44,490 nt of DNA, from positions 1 to 44,490 of the forward strand of contig DASZKW010000007.1 of NCBI GenBank assembly GCA_035552775.1, given 5' to 3'. Under the pieces are notes generated by a model. That model did not search any database, was not told the DNA's origin, and saw nothing but the letters and a program-made list of their open reading frames with translations. Shown here piece after piece: positions 24,751 through 33,001 of the stretch. Origin of the DNA: DASZKW01 sp035552775. GTDB lineage: Bacteria; Actinomycetota; Acidimicrobiia; Acidimicrobiales; Palsa-688. The position numbers and the translations under genes are program-made. Within the stretch, counting starts at the first letter, position 1; each line of letters starts with the position of its first letter.

Positions 24751-26586
24751 ATGAGATCAAAACGGTCAAGTTTAGTAGTCGTGTCCGCGGCGTGCATCGT
24801 TCTGGCCCTTATGACCGTATTCGCAATAGAGCTTTCGAGTGCTCAGGCGAACTCGAAGAAGGACATCGAGGTCCAGGTCCACCAGCGCGCCGTGCTCGCC
24901 GGGGCGCTCATCGACAGCCTGTTCCAGACGGCGGGAGACCAGGTGCCGCAGTACTCGCGGACCTATGGGACGGCGACGGTATCCGACCATGCCCTGAACT
25001 CGGTGGCAGGGCAGGGCGGGTACGCGGTCCTGACCGACGCGAGCTCCCATGTGCTGGCCGCGTCCGATGGATTTACCTCGCAGGCTCGGGCCGAGCTGGC
25101 GGGGTCGTCGGCCTTGGCCCTGGTGCGCTCGGGACGGCCGTATGGGCTGGGGGACCTTTCTTCCTACCAAAATTCAAGTGTTATCGATTTCGCTGTGTCG
25201 TTTCCCACTTCCTACGGCACCAGGGTCCTGGTGACAGGGTTCACGCTGGGGACGTTGAGCACCTTCATTACTCGAGAGCTACGGACCATCCCTGGCGTCA
25301 GCGGTGCGCGCAACTACCTGCTCGACGCCAACCAAGTCGTCCTCGCCAGCACCGACCCGAAGATTCCGACGGGGCGGCCGATCGCCCAGCCGGGGATCGG
25401 CCAGGCGCTTAGCCACACTTCGGGAACCTCCCAGGGCTTCTACTTCGACCAGGTCCGCCTGGCCAACTCCACCTGGAAGATAGTGCTGTCCGCCCCGGAC
25501 AGCCGGCTCTTCGCCAGCGTGAGTGGCCTGCGCCGTTGGATCCCATGGTTGATCTTCATGGCCTTCGCCATCGTGGCTCTCGCCGCGATCGCCCTCGGGC
25601 GGCGAGTCGTGCAGGCCGCGGATCAGATCCAGGAAGTCAACTCCCAACTCGAGGCCGTCAATGGTGAACTGACGGGGACCAATGCCATGCTGCAACGCAG
25701 GGCGGCGGAGTTGGCGCGCTCCAACGAGGAGCTCAACCAGTTCGCCTCGATAGCCTCTCACGATCTCCAAGAACCGTTGCGCAAGGTTCGGACCTTCACC
25801 GAACAGCTCACCGTGATGGAGGCCGATCACCTGTCGGAGAAGGGGAGGGACTATCTGTGGCGGGCCAACGCTGCCGCCGCGCGGATGCAGACCCTTATCG
25901 AGGATCTGCTCAGGTTTTCCCGGGTCAGCACCCAGGGCCGCCCGTTCGCGGCGGTGGATCTGGGCAGGATCACACGCGAGGTGCTCGTCGATCTCGACGC
26001 CCAGGTCGACGGATGCGGCGCGGTGGTGAGCGTTGGACCGCTGCCTACGATCAGCGCCGACGCCCTTCAGATCCGCCAGCTCATGCAGAACCTTGTCTCC
26101 AACGCCTTGAAGTTCCGTCGGGACGGGGTGACGCCGGAGGTATCCATCGAGGCGAAGGTGGCCGAGGATGAGGTCGAGTTGACGGTGCACGACAACGGCA
26201 TAGGGTTCGAGCCCCGCTACGGCCAGCGCATCTTCAGGGTGTTCGAGCGCCTCCACGGGCGCAGCGAGTACCCGGGGACGGGGATCGGCCTGGCTCTGTG
26301 TCGCAAGATCGCCGAGCGCCACGGTGGCGGCATCGTCGCGCATAGCGAAGTGGGCGTCGGGTCGACGTTCATCGTGACACTGCCGCTGTGCCGGCTCGAG
26401 GAGGTCATCGTCCTCCGCCTCGACGATCCCGAAGCCGCCACCGAAGCCGCCACCGAAGCCGCCACCGAAGCCGCCACCGAAGCCGCCACCGAAGCCGCCA
26501 CCGAAGCCGCCACCGTAGCCGCCACCGAAGCCGCCGCCGTCGATGCCGCTTCCGTGGCCGCGAACGGGGCCCGGGCCCATGTCTGA
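24751..26586 (+). CDS. Cache-domain sensor histidine kinase with EAAT-repeat tail
   Basis: A 611-residue membrane kinase. TM1 is at about 8-25, an extracytoplasmic Cache-like sensor at about 30-265, and TM2 at about 268-290. A coiled-coil linker leads to HisKA with H337 in SIASHDLQEPLRKV (phytochrome-like HisKA) and HATPase with NLVSNALKF, DNGIGFEP and GTGIGLALCRK. The last 60 residues are EAAT repeats from a 12-bp tandem repeat. ATG 24751 follows GAAGGGGG; the 200-bp upstream gap holds a small GCCGGC hairpin near 24710-24730 and is otherwise plain. It is followed directly by a receiver gene and a GGDEF-EAL gene, a signalling chain toward c-di-GMP. Confidence 0.92.
   Translation: MRSKRSSLVVVSAACIVLALMTVFAIELSSAQANSKKDIEVQVHQRAVLAGALIDSLFQTAGDQVPQYSRTYGTATVSDHALNSVAGQGGYAVLTDASSHVLAASDGFTSQARAELAGSSALALVRSGRPYGLGDLSSYQNSSVIDFAVSFPTSYGTRVLVTGFTLGTLSTFITRELRTIPGVSGARNYLLDANQVVLASTDPKIPTGRPIAQPGIGQALSHTSGTSQGFYFDQVRLANSTWKIVLSAPDSRLFASVSGLRRWIPWLIFMAFAIVALAAIALGRRVVQAADQIQEVNSQLEAVNGELTGTNAMLQRRAAELARSNEELNQFASIASHDLQEPLRKVRTFTEQLTVMEADHLSEKGRDYLWRANAAAARMQTLIEDLLRFSRVSTQGRPFAAVDLGRITREVLVDLDAQVDGCGAVVSVGPLPTISADALQIRQLMQNLVSNALKFRRDGVTPEVSIEAKVAEDEVELTVHDNGIGFEPRYGQRIFRVFERLHGRSEYPGTGIGLALCRKIAERHGGGIVAHSEVGVGSTFIVTLPLCRLEEVIVLRLDDPEAATEAATEAATEAATEAATEAATEAATVAATEAAAVDAASVAANGARAHV
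26431..26538 (+). repeat. 12-bp tandem repeat in the kinase 3' end
   Basis: Nine units of GAAGCCGCCACC run without a gap (the eighth starts GTA, the ninth ends GCCGCC). Each encodes EAAT, so copy changes keep the frame. This gives the kinase a length-variable acidic/alanine tail. Confidence 0.9.
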
Positions 26587-26602
26587 CAGTGGAGGAGATG
26601 TC

Positions 26603-27037
26603 GTGACCATTTTGCTGGCTGACGACGACGAGGAGGATCGGGAGTTGACCCGCGACGCCCTCCAGAGCGCCAGGTTGGCCAACGAGATGAGGTTCGTGGT
26701 CGACGGTCAGGACCTTATGGACTACCTCCGCCACGAGGGTGCCTACGGTCCCGCCGGCGACGCGCCGCGGCCGGGAATCATCCTGCTCGACCTCAACATG
26801 CCCAAGAAGGATGGCCGCGAGGCCCTCGCCGAGATCAAGGCGGATGCCGACCTCAGGCGCATCCCGGTCGTGGTACTGACCACCTCGAAGGACGAGGAGG
26901 ATATCTGCCGAACCTACGACCTCGGTGTGAACTCGTTCATCACCAAACCGGTCACGTTCGCGGGACTGGTCGAGGTGATGCGCACATGGCAGCACTACTG
27001 GTTCGAGATAGTCGACCTCCCCCTGCCGGCTCGATGA
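26603..27037 (+). CDS. Single-domain response regulator (Rcp1-like)
   Basis: A 144-residue receiver. The acidic pocket is DDDEEDRE (residues 7-14), the phospho-acceptor D63 is in LLDLNMPKKDG, the Thr is in VVLTTSK, and the Lys is in FITKPV. The extended form matches Rcp1-type receivers that serve phytochrome-like kinases with the same HisKA type as the upstream gene. GTG 26603 has GGAGGAG at ideal spacing; an in-frame ATG 26579 overlapping the kinase stop is possible. Its stop overlaps the next ATG (ATGA). Confidence 0.9.
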   Translation: MTILLADDDEEDRELTRDALQSARLANEMRFVVDGQDLMDYLRHEGAYGPAGDAPRPGIILLDLNMPKKDGREALAEIKADADLRRIPVVVLTTSKDEEDICRTYDLGVNSFITKPVTFAGLVEVMRTWQHYWFEIVDLPLPAR

Positions 27038-29178
27038 CGATCGCCCAGCACACAGGGCTGATCAGCGTGCTCCTAGTCGAGGACGACGAAGACGACTACC
27101 TGATCACCCGCGACATGCTCCAGCGCCAAGAGCGGGCTCGGTTCTCGGTTGACTGGTGCTCGGATTACGACACCGCCCTGGCCACGATCGGGGCGCAGCA
27201 CCACGACGTATACCTGGTGGACTACCGCCTCGGTGAGCACAACGGTCTGGAACTGGTCCGAGACGCCTTCACCCTGCGGGCGTCGGCGCCGGTCATCATG
27301 CTCACCAGTCAGGACGACTACCAGGTCGACCTCGAAGCCACGACCCTCGGCGTCACCGACTTCCTGCTCAAGCACGAGCTGAGCCCCATGGCCCTCGAAC
27401 GTTCCATCCGCTACGCGCTGAGCCATCAGGCGTCGCTTTGGGAGTTGGCACGAAGCGAGGAGCGCTACGAGCTGGCGGCACGCGCCGTCAACGACGGTAT
27501 CTGGGACTGGGATCTGCGAACAGGCCAGATGCACTTCTCCTCCCGGTGGCACGCCGCGCTCGGGCGTTCGGACCTCGCCGACGACGACAAGCCGGATGCG
27601 TGGTTCGAGCTGGTACACGAGGACGACCTGCCTCGCCTTCGCGCCGCCATCGCCGCCCACGTCAGCGGTCAGACCTCCTATCTGCAATCAGAGGATCGGA
27701 TGGTTCACACCGACGGGAGCTGGCGGTGGATGCAGACGAGGGGCTTGGCCATCCGCGACGTGAACGGCCGGCCCACCCGGATGGCCGGGTCACTCTCCGA
27801 CGTCACCGAGCGCCGGCGGGCCGAGGACCGGCTGCTGCACGACGCCTGCTATGACTCGCTGACCGGCTTGGCGAACAGGGCGCTGTTCACGGACCGCCTC
27901 GAGCAGGCCCTCCGCCGTGGAAACCGTGCCCCGGCGGTCCGCCACGCCGTGCTCTTCTTGGATATCGATCGCTTCAAGCTGGTGAACGACAGCTTCAGCC
28001 ATGCCGTCGGAGATTGCCTCCTGGTCGCGGCGGCCGCACGGGTCGCCGCCGCCGTCCGACCCGTAGACACCGTTGCTCGCATCGGTGGTGACGAGTTCAC
28101 GATCCTGGTCGAAGACGTTGGGGCGGCGGAGCCGGATGCCAGCGCCGTCCTCGTCGCCGATCGGGTGGGGGAGGCGCTCGCCGCCGGGTTCGATATCGGG
28201 GACCGCCACCTTTTCGTAACGGCGAGCATCGGTATCTCGCTGAGCTCGCCCGGCGTGAGTAGTGCGGAGCTGCTCCGCAATGCCGACATCGCCATGTACG
28301 AGGCGAAGCGGCGCGGTCGCGGGCGCTCTGCGGTGTTCGACGCAAGCATGCATCGCAGGGTCACCAACCGCCTGAACCGGGAAAACGAACTGCGCCGGGC
28401 GGTCACGGAGTCGCTCCTGGGCGTCCATTACCAGCCCGTGGTGGACCTGGTGACCGGACTCATCCGTGGCTTCGAGGCCCTGGTCCGCTGGCCCGAAGGG
28501 TGGCTGGCGGTGTCGCCGGTGGAGTTCATCCCGATCGCGGAGGAGGTTGGGCTGATCCGCCCGCTCGGGCTTCAAGTGCTGCGGACCGCGCTCGCCAGCC
28601 TGCGCGCCTGGCGCCGGGGCGGCTTGGTCGGCGAGGACGTGCGGATGAGCGTCAACGTGTCTTGCCGCCAACTCGACGACCCACGCTTCTCCGAGGACGT
28701 CCTGGATGCGCTCGCGGCCGCCGAGCTCCCCGGCGACTCCCTGTGCCTGGAGATCACAGAAGGAACGCTCATGCGCGAGCCGGAGCGCATGTCCAAAGTC
28801 GTCGCCGACGTGTGCGCGGCGGGGGTGCATTTGGAGCTCGACGACTTCGGGACCGGCTACTCCTCGTTGGCGGCGCTGCAGCAGTTCCCGGTCGAAGCCC
28901 TGAAGATCGACCGCAGCTTCGTCGCCGCCCTGGAGGAAGGCGGCGACAGCGAGGCGATCGTCCGCTCGACCGTTGCCCTCGCTCACAGCCTCAATCTCGG
29001 CGTGGTGGCCGAGGGAATCGAAGAAGGCGGCCAACTCCGCCGGCTCCGGGCACTCGGCTGCGAGTACGGACAGGGATACCTCTTCGCAAAGCCGTTGAAC
29101 GCTCGTGGGGTCGAGGAGTTTGTGAAGTCGTACAGGGGCCTGCTGCAGGTGACCGACGACCTGGGCGTGCGGTCGTAG
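27034..29178 (+). CDS. REC-PAS-GGDEF-EAL c-di-GMP turnover protein
   Basis: A 714-residue cytoplasmic protein. It has an N-terminal receiver (D63 in VYLVDYRLG), a PAS/PAC domain (about 140-270, ending VTERRRAE) and a GGDEF domain with GGDEF intact (351-355). The EAL domain has EAL at 481-483, and ELDDFGTGYSS (601-611) retains the DD needed for phosphodiesterase activity. Both domains may thus be active, with phosphorylation deciding the output. It is coupled by ATGA to the receiver gene. The kinase may phosphorylate both receivers. Confidence 0.93.
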   Translation: MTIAQHTGLISVLLVEDDEDDYLITRDMLQRQERARFSVDWCSDYDTALATIGAQHHDVYLVDYRLGEHNGLELVRDAFTLRASAPVIMLTSQDDYQVDLEATTLGVTDFLLKHELSPMALERSIRYALSHQASLWELARSEERYELAARAVNDGIWDWDLRTGQMHFSSRWHAALGRSDLADDDKPDAWFELVHEDDLPRLRAAIAAHVSGQTSYLQSEDRMVHTDGSWRWMQTRGLAIRDVNGRPTRMAGSLSDVTERRRAEDRLLHDACYDSLTGLANRALFTDRLEQALRRGNRAPAVRHAVLFLDIDRFKLVNDSFSHAVGDCLLVAAAARVAAAVRPVDTVARIGGDEFTILVEDVGAAEPDASAVLVADRVGEALAAGFDIGDRHLFVTASIGISLSSPGVSSAELLRNADIAMYEAKRRGRGRSAVFDASMHRRVTNRLNRENELRRAVTESLLGVHYQPVVDLVTGLIRGFEALVRWPEGWLAVSPVEFIPIAEEVGLIRPLGLQVLRTALASLRAWRRGGLVGEDVRMSVNVSCRQLDDPRFSEDVLDALAAAELPGDSLCLEITEGTLMREPERMSKVVADVCAAGVHLELDDFGTGYSSLAALQQFPVEALKIDRSFVAALEEGGDSEAIVRSTVALAHSLNLGVVAEGIEEGGQLRRLRALGCEYGQGYLFAKPLNARGVEEFVKSYRGLLQVTDDLGVRS

Positions 29179-29194
29179 GCGCCGCGCTCGCGCC

Positions 29195-29653
29195 TCAGGT
29201 GCCGGCGCGCCGGCGCAGGATCTCGAGCGACTGGTCGCCGTGCTTGGCGAAGCGGATCTCGGAGCGGACCACGTCGAGGATCGTCCCGTCGGTGTCGATG
29301 ACGAAGGTGGCCCGCTTGGTCCCGAGCGCGGCGATTCCCCGCCTCACGCCGTAGGCGCCGGCCACCGCCCCGTCGCCGTCGGAGAGAAGGGGGAAGTCGA
29401 AGCTGTGCTTGTCGGAGAACTGCTTCTGCTTGGCGACGGCGTCGGGGCTGATGCCGACGCGCTGCGCCCCGACGGCGGCGAACTCCGCCGCCAGGTCCCG
29501 GAAGTGGCATCCCTCCTTGGTGCACCCCGGTGTCATGGCGGCCGGGTAGAAGTACAGCACCACGGGACCGGCGCCGAGCATGTCGCTCAACTTGCGCGCC
29601 GTACCGGTCTCGTCGGGGAGCTCGAAGTCGGGTGCGGTGTCGCCCGGTTGCAT
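29195..29653 (-). CDS. bcp: Peroxiredoxin, Bcp/PrxQ type
   Basis: A 152-residue thiol peroxidase. The peroxidatic C44 and resolving C49 are in TPGCTKEGCHF, the five-residue spacing of PrxQ/Bcp enzymes. It would reduce hydrogen peroxide and organic peroxides using thioredoxin. The gene converges on the GGDEF-EAL gene with a 16-bp gap. It is full length and unremarkable. Confidence 0.92.
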   Translation of the reverse strand: MQPGDTAPDFELPDETGTARKLSDMLGAGPVVLYFYPAAMTPGCTKEGCHFRDLAAEFAAVGAQRVGISPDAVAKQKQFSDKHSFDFPLLSDGDGAVAGAYGVRRGIAALGTKRATFVIDTDGTILDVVRSEIRFAKHGDQSLEILRRRAGT

Positions 29654-29681
29654 GCCGGCAAGCCTAGGGGTGGACAGCGAC

Positions 29682-30302
29682 CTACCCCTTGACGATCAGC
29701 CGGGCGGCCACGGCGAAGGGGACCACCGCCACCATCAGCAGCACCAACCGCACCCACAGGGGGGTGCCGGCGACGCCGGTCAGGGCCTGGTGCAGGTCCG
29801 AGATGGCGGCGCCGGCCACCGCCGGGTGGGTGGAGACCAGCCGGGGCAGGTACTCGCCGCCGATCAGGCCGGCGAGGGCGCACAGGGGGGCGGTGACGAG
29901 CGGCCCGGTGAGCGCCACCGCCACCGCGGCCACGGCCAGGGCGAGCCCGACGGCGCCGAAGGCCACCCCGTGGGGCTGGTAGGCGAACGAGGCGATGCCG
30001 AGGGCGGCGATGAGCACGGCGATGACCGCCCGTACCCTCAGGGTGCCCCGGGCGGCGATCACGAGCAGGAGGGCGGTGACGCCGGGCAGGAGCACGCCGA
30101 TCACGGCGGCGAAGCCGAGCACCACCCGCTTGGGGGCGCCGTGGCTGGCCACGCTGGCGACCAGCTGCGAGCCGCCGGTGCCAACCAGGCGCTGGGCGTC
30201 GTCGGCCAGGGAGCGGGCCGCCCCGGCCAGGTAGGCGACGTCGCCGATGGCGATGCCGACTCCGACGACGGCGCCGGCGACGAGCCACACCCGACCTCTC
30301 AC
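29682..30302 (-). CDS. Unknown membrane protein
   Basis: A 206-residue protein with about five or six hydrophobic segments and few charged residues, not matched to a family. The N-terminal helix leads to an extracytoplasmic stretch of about 30 residues. The last segment ends RLIVKG. GTG 30302 lies about nine bases after TAGTGT, a possible leaderless -10 that overlaps a perfect 13-bp palindrome. It is 28 bp upstream of, and in the same direction as, the peroxiredoxin gene, so the two may be co-transcribed. Confidence 0.7.
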   Translation of the reverse strand: MRGRVWLVAGAVVGVGIAIGDVAYLAGAARSLADDAQRLVGTGGSQLVASVASHGAPKRVVLGFAAVIGVLLPGVTALLLVIAARGTLRVRAVIAVLIAALGIASFAYQPHGVAFGAVGLALAVAAVAVALTGPLVTAPLCALAGLIGGEYLPRLVSTHPAVAGAAISDLHQALTGVAGTPLWVRLVLLMVAVVPFAVAARLIVKG

Positions 30303-30303
30303 G

Positions 30304-30316
30304 AGTGTTGAACACT
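30304..30316. promoter_or_regulatory. Palindrome at the membrane-protein promoter
   Basis: AGTGTT-G-AACACT is a perfect six-base inverted repeat around one base. It lies two bases from GTG 30302 and contains the possible -10 (TAGTGT on the minus strand). A protein bound here would block transcription. The factor is unknown and a 12-bp palindrome can occur by chance. Confidence 0.3.
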
Positions 30317-30399
30317 ACGCCGCGGCGCGCCCACGCCGGCGCGGCCGCGGCGGGTCCGCGCCTCGAAGCGGCGTTGGGGAAAGGCGCGGCTTTTTTCCC

Positions 30400-30948
30400 C
30401 TACACCTCCGCGGTGCGCGCCGGGATCAGCCGCTGCATGAGGGCGACGTCCAGCCAACGCCCGAACTTGCGCCCCACCTCGGCTTCGACACCGACGAGGC
30501 CGAACCCGCAGGCCCGGTGCAGCGCGATCGACGCCGCGTGGCCGCCGACGATGCGCGCCATCACCGAGTGGAAGCCGTGCAGGTCCGCCAGGTGGATGAG
30601 CTCTTCGAGCAGGAGCCGGCCCACCCCTTTGCCCCGGGCGTCGGCGTGGACGTATACCGAGTCCTCCACCGTGGTCCGGTAGGCGGGGCGGTCCCTGTAC
30701 GGCGACAGCGACCCGAATCCGGCCACCCAGCCCTCCTCGTCGACGGCGACCACGGCGGGGTGGGCGCCGCGGTGCGACTCCAGCCAGGCCAGCTGCTCGT
30801 CTGCGGTGCGCTCCACCATGTCGAATGTCACCGTGCTGCCGGTGACCTCGACGTTGTAGAGGGCGCGGATGGCCTCGGCGTCTGCGACCGTCGCCAGGCG
30901 GGCCTTCACCTCCCGCAGGATACCGCTGCCCAGGCGGTCGGATAGCAT
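30400..30948 (-). CDS. GNAT acetyltransferase, phosphinothricin-acetyltransferase-like
   Basis: A 182-residue GNAT enzyme. Motif A reads VYVHADARGKGVGRLLLEELI, and GFGSLSPYRDRPAYRTTVEDSVYV is the segment typical of PAT/bar-type N-acetyltransferases. Natural substrates of this group are often amino-acid analogues such as methionine sulphone. ATG 30948 is given; GTG 30909 would trim 13 residues. It is divergent from the tRNA-Thr gene, 19 bp away. Confidence 0.85.
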   Translation of the reverse strand: MLSDRLGSGILREVKARLATVADAEAIRALYNVEVTGSTVTFDMVERTADEQLAWLESHRGAHPAVVAVDEEGWVAGFGSLSPYRDRPAYRTTVEDSVYVHADARGKGVGRLLLEELIHLADLHGFHSVMARIVGGHAASIALHRACGFGLVGVEAEVGRKFGRWLDVALMQRLIPARTAEV

Positions 30949-30967
30949 GAACCCGCCACCGGCACCC

Positions 30968-31040
30968 GCCCCCTTAGCTCAGACGGCAGAGCGCATCCAT
31001 GGTAAGGATGAGGTCGTCGGTTCGATTCCGACAGGGGGCT
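30968..31040 (+). tRNA. tRNA-Thr (GGT)
   Basis: A cloverleaf of 73 nt. The acceptor GCCCCCT pairs with AGGGGGC, the anticodon stem CATCC/GGATG encloses ATGGTAA with anticodon GGT, and the T arm has TTCGATT. CCA is not encoded. It precedes tRNA-Met and rpmG, the common actinobacterial order. Confidence 0.95.
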
Positions 31041-31041
31041 C

Positions 31042-31118
31042 GGCGGCGTAGCTCAGTCGGTTAGAGCACTCGGCTCATAATCGAGTTGTCGTCGGTTCGA
31101 GTCCGACCGCCGCTACCA
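31042..31118 (+). tRNA. tRNA-Met (CAT), elongator type
   Basis: The acceptor GGCGGCG pairs with CGCCGCT (one G-U), the anticodon loop is CTCATAA with anticodon CAT, and the T loop is TTCGAGT. It lacks the three G-C pairs of an initiator tRNA, so it is an elongator (or a lysidine-modified Ile tRNA, less likely). CCA appears encoded at 31116-31118. It starts one base after tRNA-Thr. Confidence 0.93.
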
Positions 31119-31144
31119 CCCTCACCCAATAGTCCTCATCCTTT

Positions 31145-31182
31145 CATCCTCATCTCATCCTCATCTCATCCTCATCTCATCC
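31145..31182. repeat. 11-bp tandem repeat before rpmG
   Basis: CATCCTCATCT is repeated three times and partly a fourth. It lies in the leader between tRNA-Met and the rpmG Shine-Dalgarno (AAGGAG). The pyrimidine-rich RNA is unstructured. Copy number is a likely site of strain variation. Confidence 0.7.
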
Positions 31183-31195
31183 AAGGAGCCCAGCG

Positions 31196-31360
31196 ATGGC
31201 GAAGAACGAGAAGCGAGTCAAGGTCACGCTGGCCTGCGACACATGCAAGCGCCGCAACTACATCACCATGAAAAACAAGCAGAATGATCGTGAGCGCATC
31301 GAGATGAAGAAATACTGCCGCTGGGACCGCGTTCACACGCTCCACAAGGAAACCCGGTAA
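31196..31360 (+). CDS. rpmG: Ribosomal protein L33
   Basis: A 54-residue protein with KVTLACDTCKRRNYIT and HTLHKETR, clear marks of bL33. The first zinc pair (C14, C17) is intact, but the second reads CRWD, so C41 is kept and the fourth cysteine is aspartate. The zinc site is thus incomplete or uses another ligand. AAGGAG lies ahead of ATG 31196. The TAA overlaps the ATG of the ECF sigma gene (TAATG), so the two are coupled. Confidence 0.95.
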   Translation: MAKNEKRVKVTLACDTCKRRNYITMKNKQNDRERIEMKKYCRWDRVHTLHKETR

Positions 31361-32055
31361 TGGGTGCACCCGCGCCCGGGGGGGTGGCCGGCGCCGAGCC
31401 GACGGGGGCCGAGCCGGCGGGGGCCGAGCTGGTGGAACTGGTGGCCGCCGCCCGCCGGGGTGAGCGGGAGGCGTTCGACGAGGTGGTGCGGCGGACCTAC
31501 GCAGGGACCTACACGTTGGCGTACCGCCTCACCGGTGACGAGGAGGACGCCCGCGACGTCGTCCAGGACGCCTACCTGCGGGCGTACCGCAGCCTGCGCC
31601 GTTTCCGGGGGGAGGCCCGCTTCACCACGTGGTTGTACCGGATCACGGCCAACTGTTCGTCGACCCTGCTCGCCAAGCGGGCCCGTCAGCGCCACGAGAC
31701 CCTCGTCGACGACGAGCCGGTGGTCGACTCGCGCCTCGACCACGACCCCGAGGCGCGCGCCGCGGCCGGTGAGGAGCGTGCCGTCGTGGCCGCCGCCCTG
31801 GCCGAGCTTCCCTGGCGGCTGCGCCAGGTGATAGTCCTGCGAGACATCTACGACCTGCCCCACGCCGCCATCGCCACCGAGCTCGGCATCACCGAGGCGG
31901 CGGCCAAGGTGCGCCTGCACCGGGCTCGCCGGCGCATGCGCGAGCGCCTCGACGGGTCCGGCGAAGGGGTCTTCGCCGCCAAGGCCAAGGCGGTAGGGCG
32001 CGACACGTTGGCGGGCGACGCCGAACCGGAGCTTGCGGGTGCGCGCGCCAGCTGA
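31360..32055 (+). CDS. ECF-type sigma factor
   Basis: A 231-residue sigma-70-family ECF factor. Region 2 is at about 45-110 (DEEDARDVVQDAYLRAYRS, FRGEARFTTWLYRI) and region 4 at about 140-195 (RLRQVIVLRDIYDLPHAAIA ... KVRLHRARRRMRERL). A short alanine/glutamate-rich N-terminus contains GAEP repeats. ATG 31360 overlaps the rpmG TAA. Being coupled to a ribosomal-protein gene is unusual for an ECF factor and ties its supply to translation output. The next gene, overlapping by 17 bp, is probably its anti-sigma factor. Confidence 0.9.
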   Translation: MGAPAPGGVAGAEPTGAEPAGAELVELVAAARRGEREAFDEVVRRTYAGTYTLAYRLTGDEEDARDVVQDAYLRAYRSLRRFRGEARFTTWLYRITANCSSTLLAKRARQRHETLVDDEPVVDSRLDHDPEARAAAGEERAVVAAALAELPWRLRQVIVLRDIYDLPHAAIATELGITEAAAKVRLHRARRRMRERLDGSGEGVFAAKAKAVGRDTLAGDAEPELAGARAS

Positions 32056-32449
32056 GCGCCAGGCCATGGCGCCCGTGGTGGCAGCAACAGGGGTGGCCTG
32101 CGAGGACGTCGCCCACGTCCTCGCCGGTATCGGCGACGGCAGCGCCAAGCCCAGCCCCCCCCAGCGGGCCCACATCGAGGCCTGCCTGCACTGCCAGGCC
32201 GAACTGGTCCACTACCGGCGCCTCCTGCGGGTGCTGCGCTCGATGTGGTCCGACGTCGCCGAGCCCTCACCCGGCACCCTGGCGGCGGTGCTTGCCCACG
32301 TGGAGGCGGCCGGCGATGCCCGGGCCCTGCGCTCGCTTTTGTCGGGCCGGCGGGCCGCCTACCTGGGCGGTGTGGTCGTCGCCACCGCGGCCAGCGCCGC
32401 CGGCGTGTTGGTGTGGGCGACCAGGCGCCGCCTCGAGCTGGCTTCCTGA
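32039..32449 (+). CDS. Zinc-binding membrane anti-sigma factor (zf-HC2-like)
   Basis: A 136-residue protein. HIEACLHC is the HxxxCxxC of ZAS/zf-HC2 anti-sigma domains, followed by helices and one C-terminal TM segment (GGVVVATAASAAGVLVWA). In this family the zinc domain holds the sigma factor at the membrane and lets it go on a redox or envelope signal. GTG 32039 has GGAG seven bases upstream and overlaps the sigma gene; ATG 32066 is the alternative. Here the zinc domain precedes the TM, so it faces the cytoplasm. Confidence 0.78.
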   Translation: MRAPAERQAMAPVVAATGVACEDVAHVLAGIGDGSAKPSPPQRAHIEACLHCQAELVHYRRLLRVLRSMWSDVAEPSPGTLAAVLAHVEAAGDARALRSLLSGRRAAYLGGVVVATAASAAGVLVWATRRRLELAS

Positions 32450-32588
32450 GCGCCGTCTCTCTTCCCTGCCCGCGGGGCGACGCCAGCGGGCCGTGCAGGG
32501 GGTGCCAGCGCGAGGCGCGGGTGGCGCCAGCCGGATCGTGGGGAGCCGGTGCTACTGTTGAACGGGAAGGGTTCCCGGCCCCGTACGA

Positions 32589-32662
32589 AGGGCAGTAGCT
32601 CAATTTGGCAGAGCACCGGTCTCCAAAACCGGCGGTTGGGGGTTCGAGTCCCTCCTGCCCTG
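32589..32662 (+). tRNA. tRNA-Trp (CCA)
   Basis: The acceptor AGGGCAG pairs with CTGCCCT, the anticodon stem ACCGG/CCGGC flanks the loop TCTCCAAAA region with anticodon CCA, and the T loop is TTCGAGT. No 3' CCA is encoded. Its place just before secE is conserved in actinobacteria. Confidence 0.95.
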
Positions 32663-32693
32663 CTCGCAAGTCTGCTGTGGGAAGGTCACGCAC

Positions 32694-32996
32694 TTGAGTA
32701 TGAACCGCCAGTACAAGGGGGCCACCGAGGCTGAGTTGGTCGCGGCCGGCGGTGCCCCGCCCACCGAGGCGCCCCCGCGCCGCCAGGCACGTGAAGAGCC
32801 TTCCGGCCCTCGCCGGGCCACGCCCCGCCAGTTCCTCCACGAGGTCAACGTCGAGATGCGCAAGGTGGCGTGGCCCACCCGGGCGTCGACCATCAACTAC
32901 TCGACGGTGGTGTTCGTCACCCTGGCCATCCTCATGGCCCTCATTTTCGGACTCGACCTCGCCTTTTCCAAGATCTCCATCTTCCTCTTCAAGTAG
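32694..32996 (+). CDS. secE: Preprotein translocase subunit SecE
   Basis: A 100-residue SecE. The conserved cytoplasmic hinge FLHEVNVEMRKVAWPTR is followed by one TM helix (VVFVTLAILMALIFGLDLAF), as in actinobacteria. The N-terminal 40 residues are a low-complexity alanine/proline extension. TTG 32694 is preferred, because GGGAAGG lies eight bases before it; ATG 32700 is the alternative. It stands between tRNA-Trp and nusG. Confidence 0.95.
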   Translation: MSMNRQYKGATEAELVAAGGAPPTEAPPRRQAREEPSGPRRATPRQFLHEVNVEMRKVAWPTRASTINYSTVVFVTLAILMALIFGLDLAFSKISIFLFK

Positions 32997-33001
32997 TGAG
33001 C

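Noticed and set aside
31145..31182. CRISPR-like array
   Set aside because: The 11-bp units are continuous with no spacers, so this is a tandem repeat.
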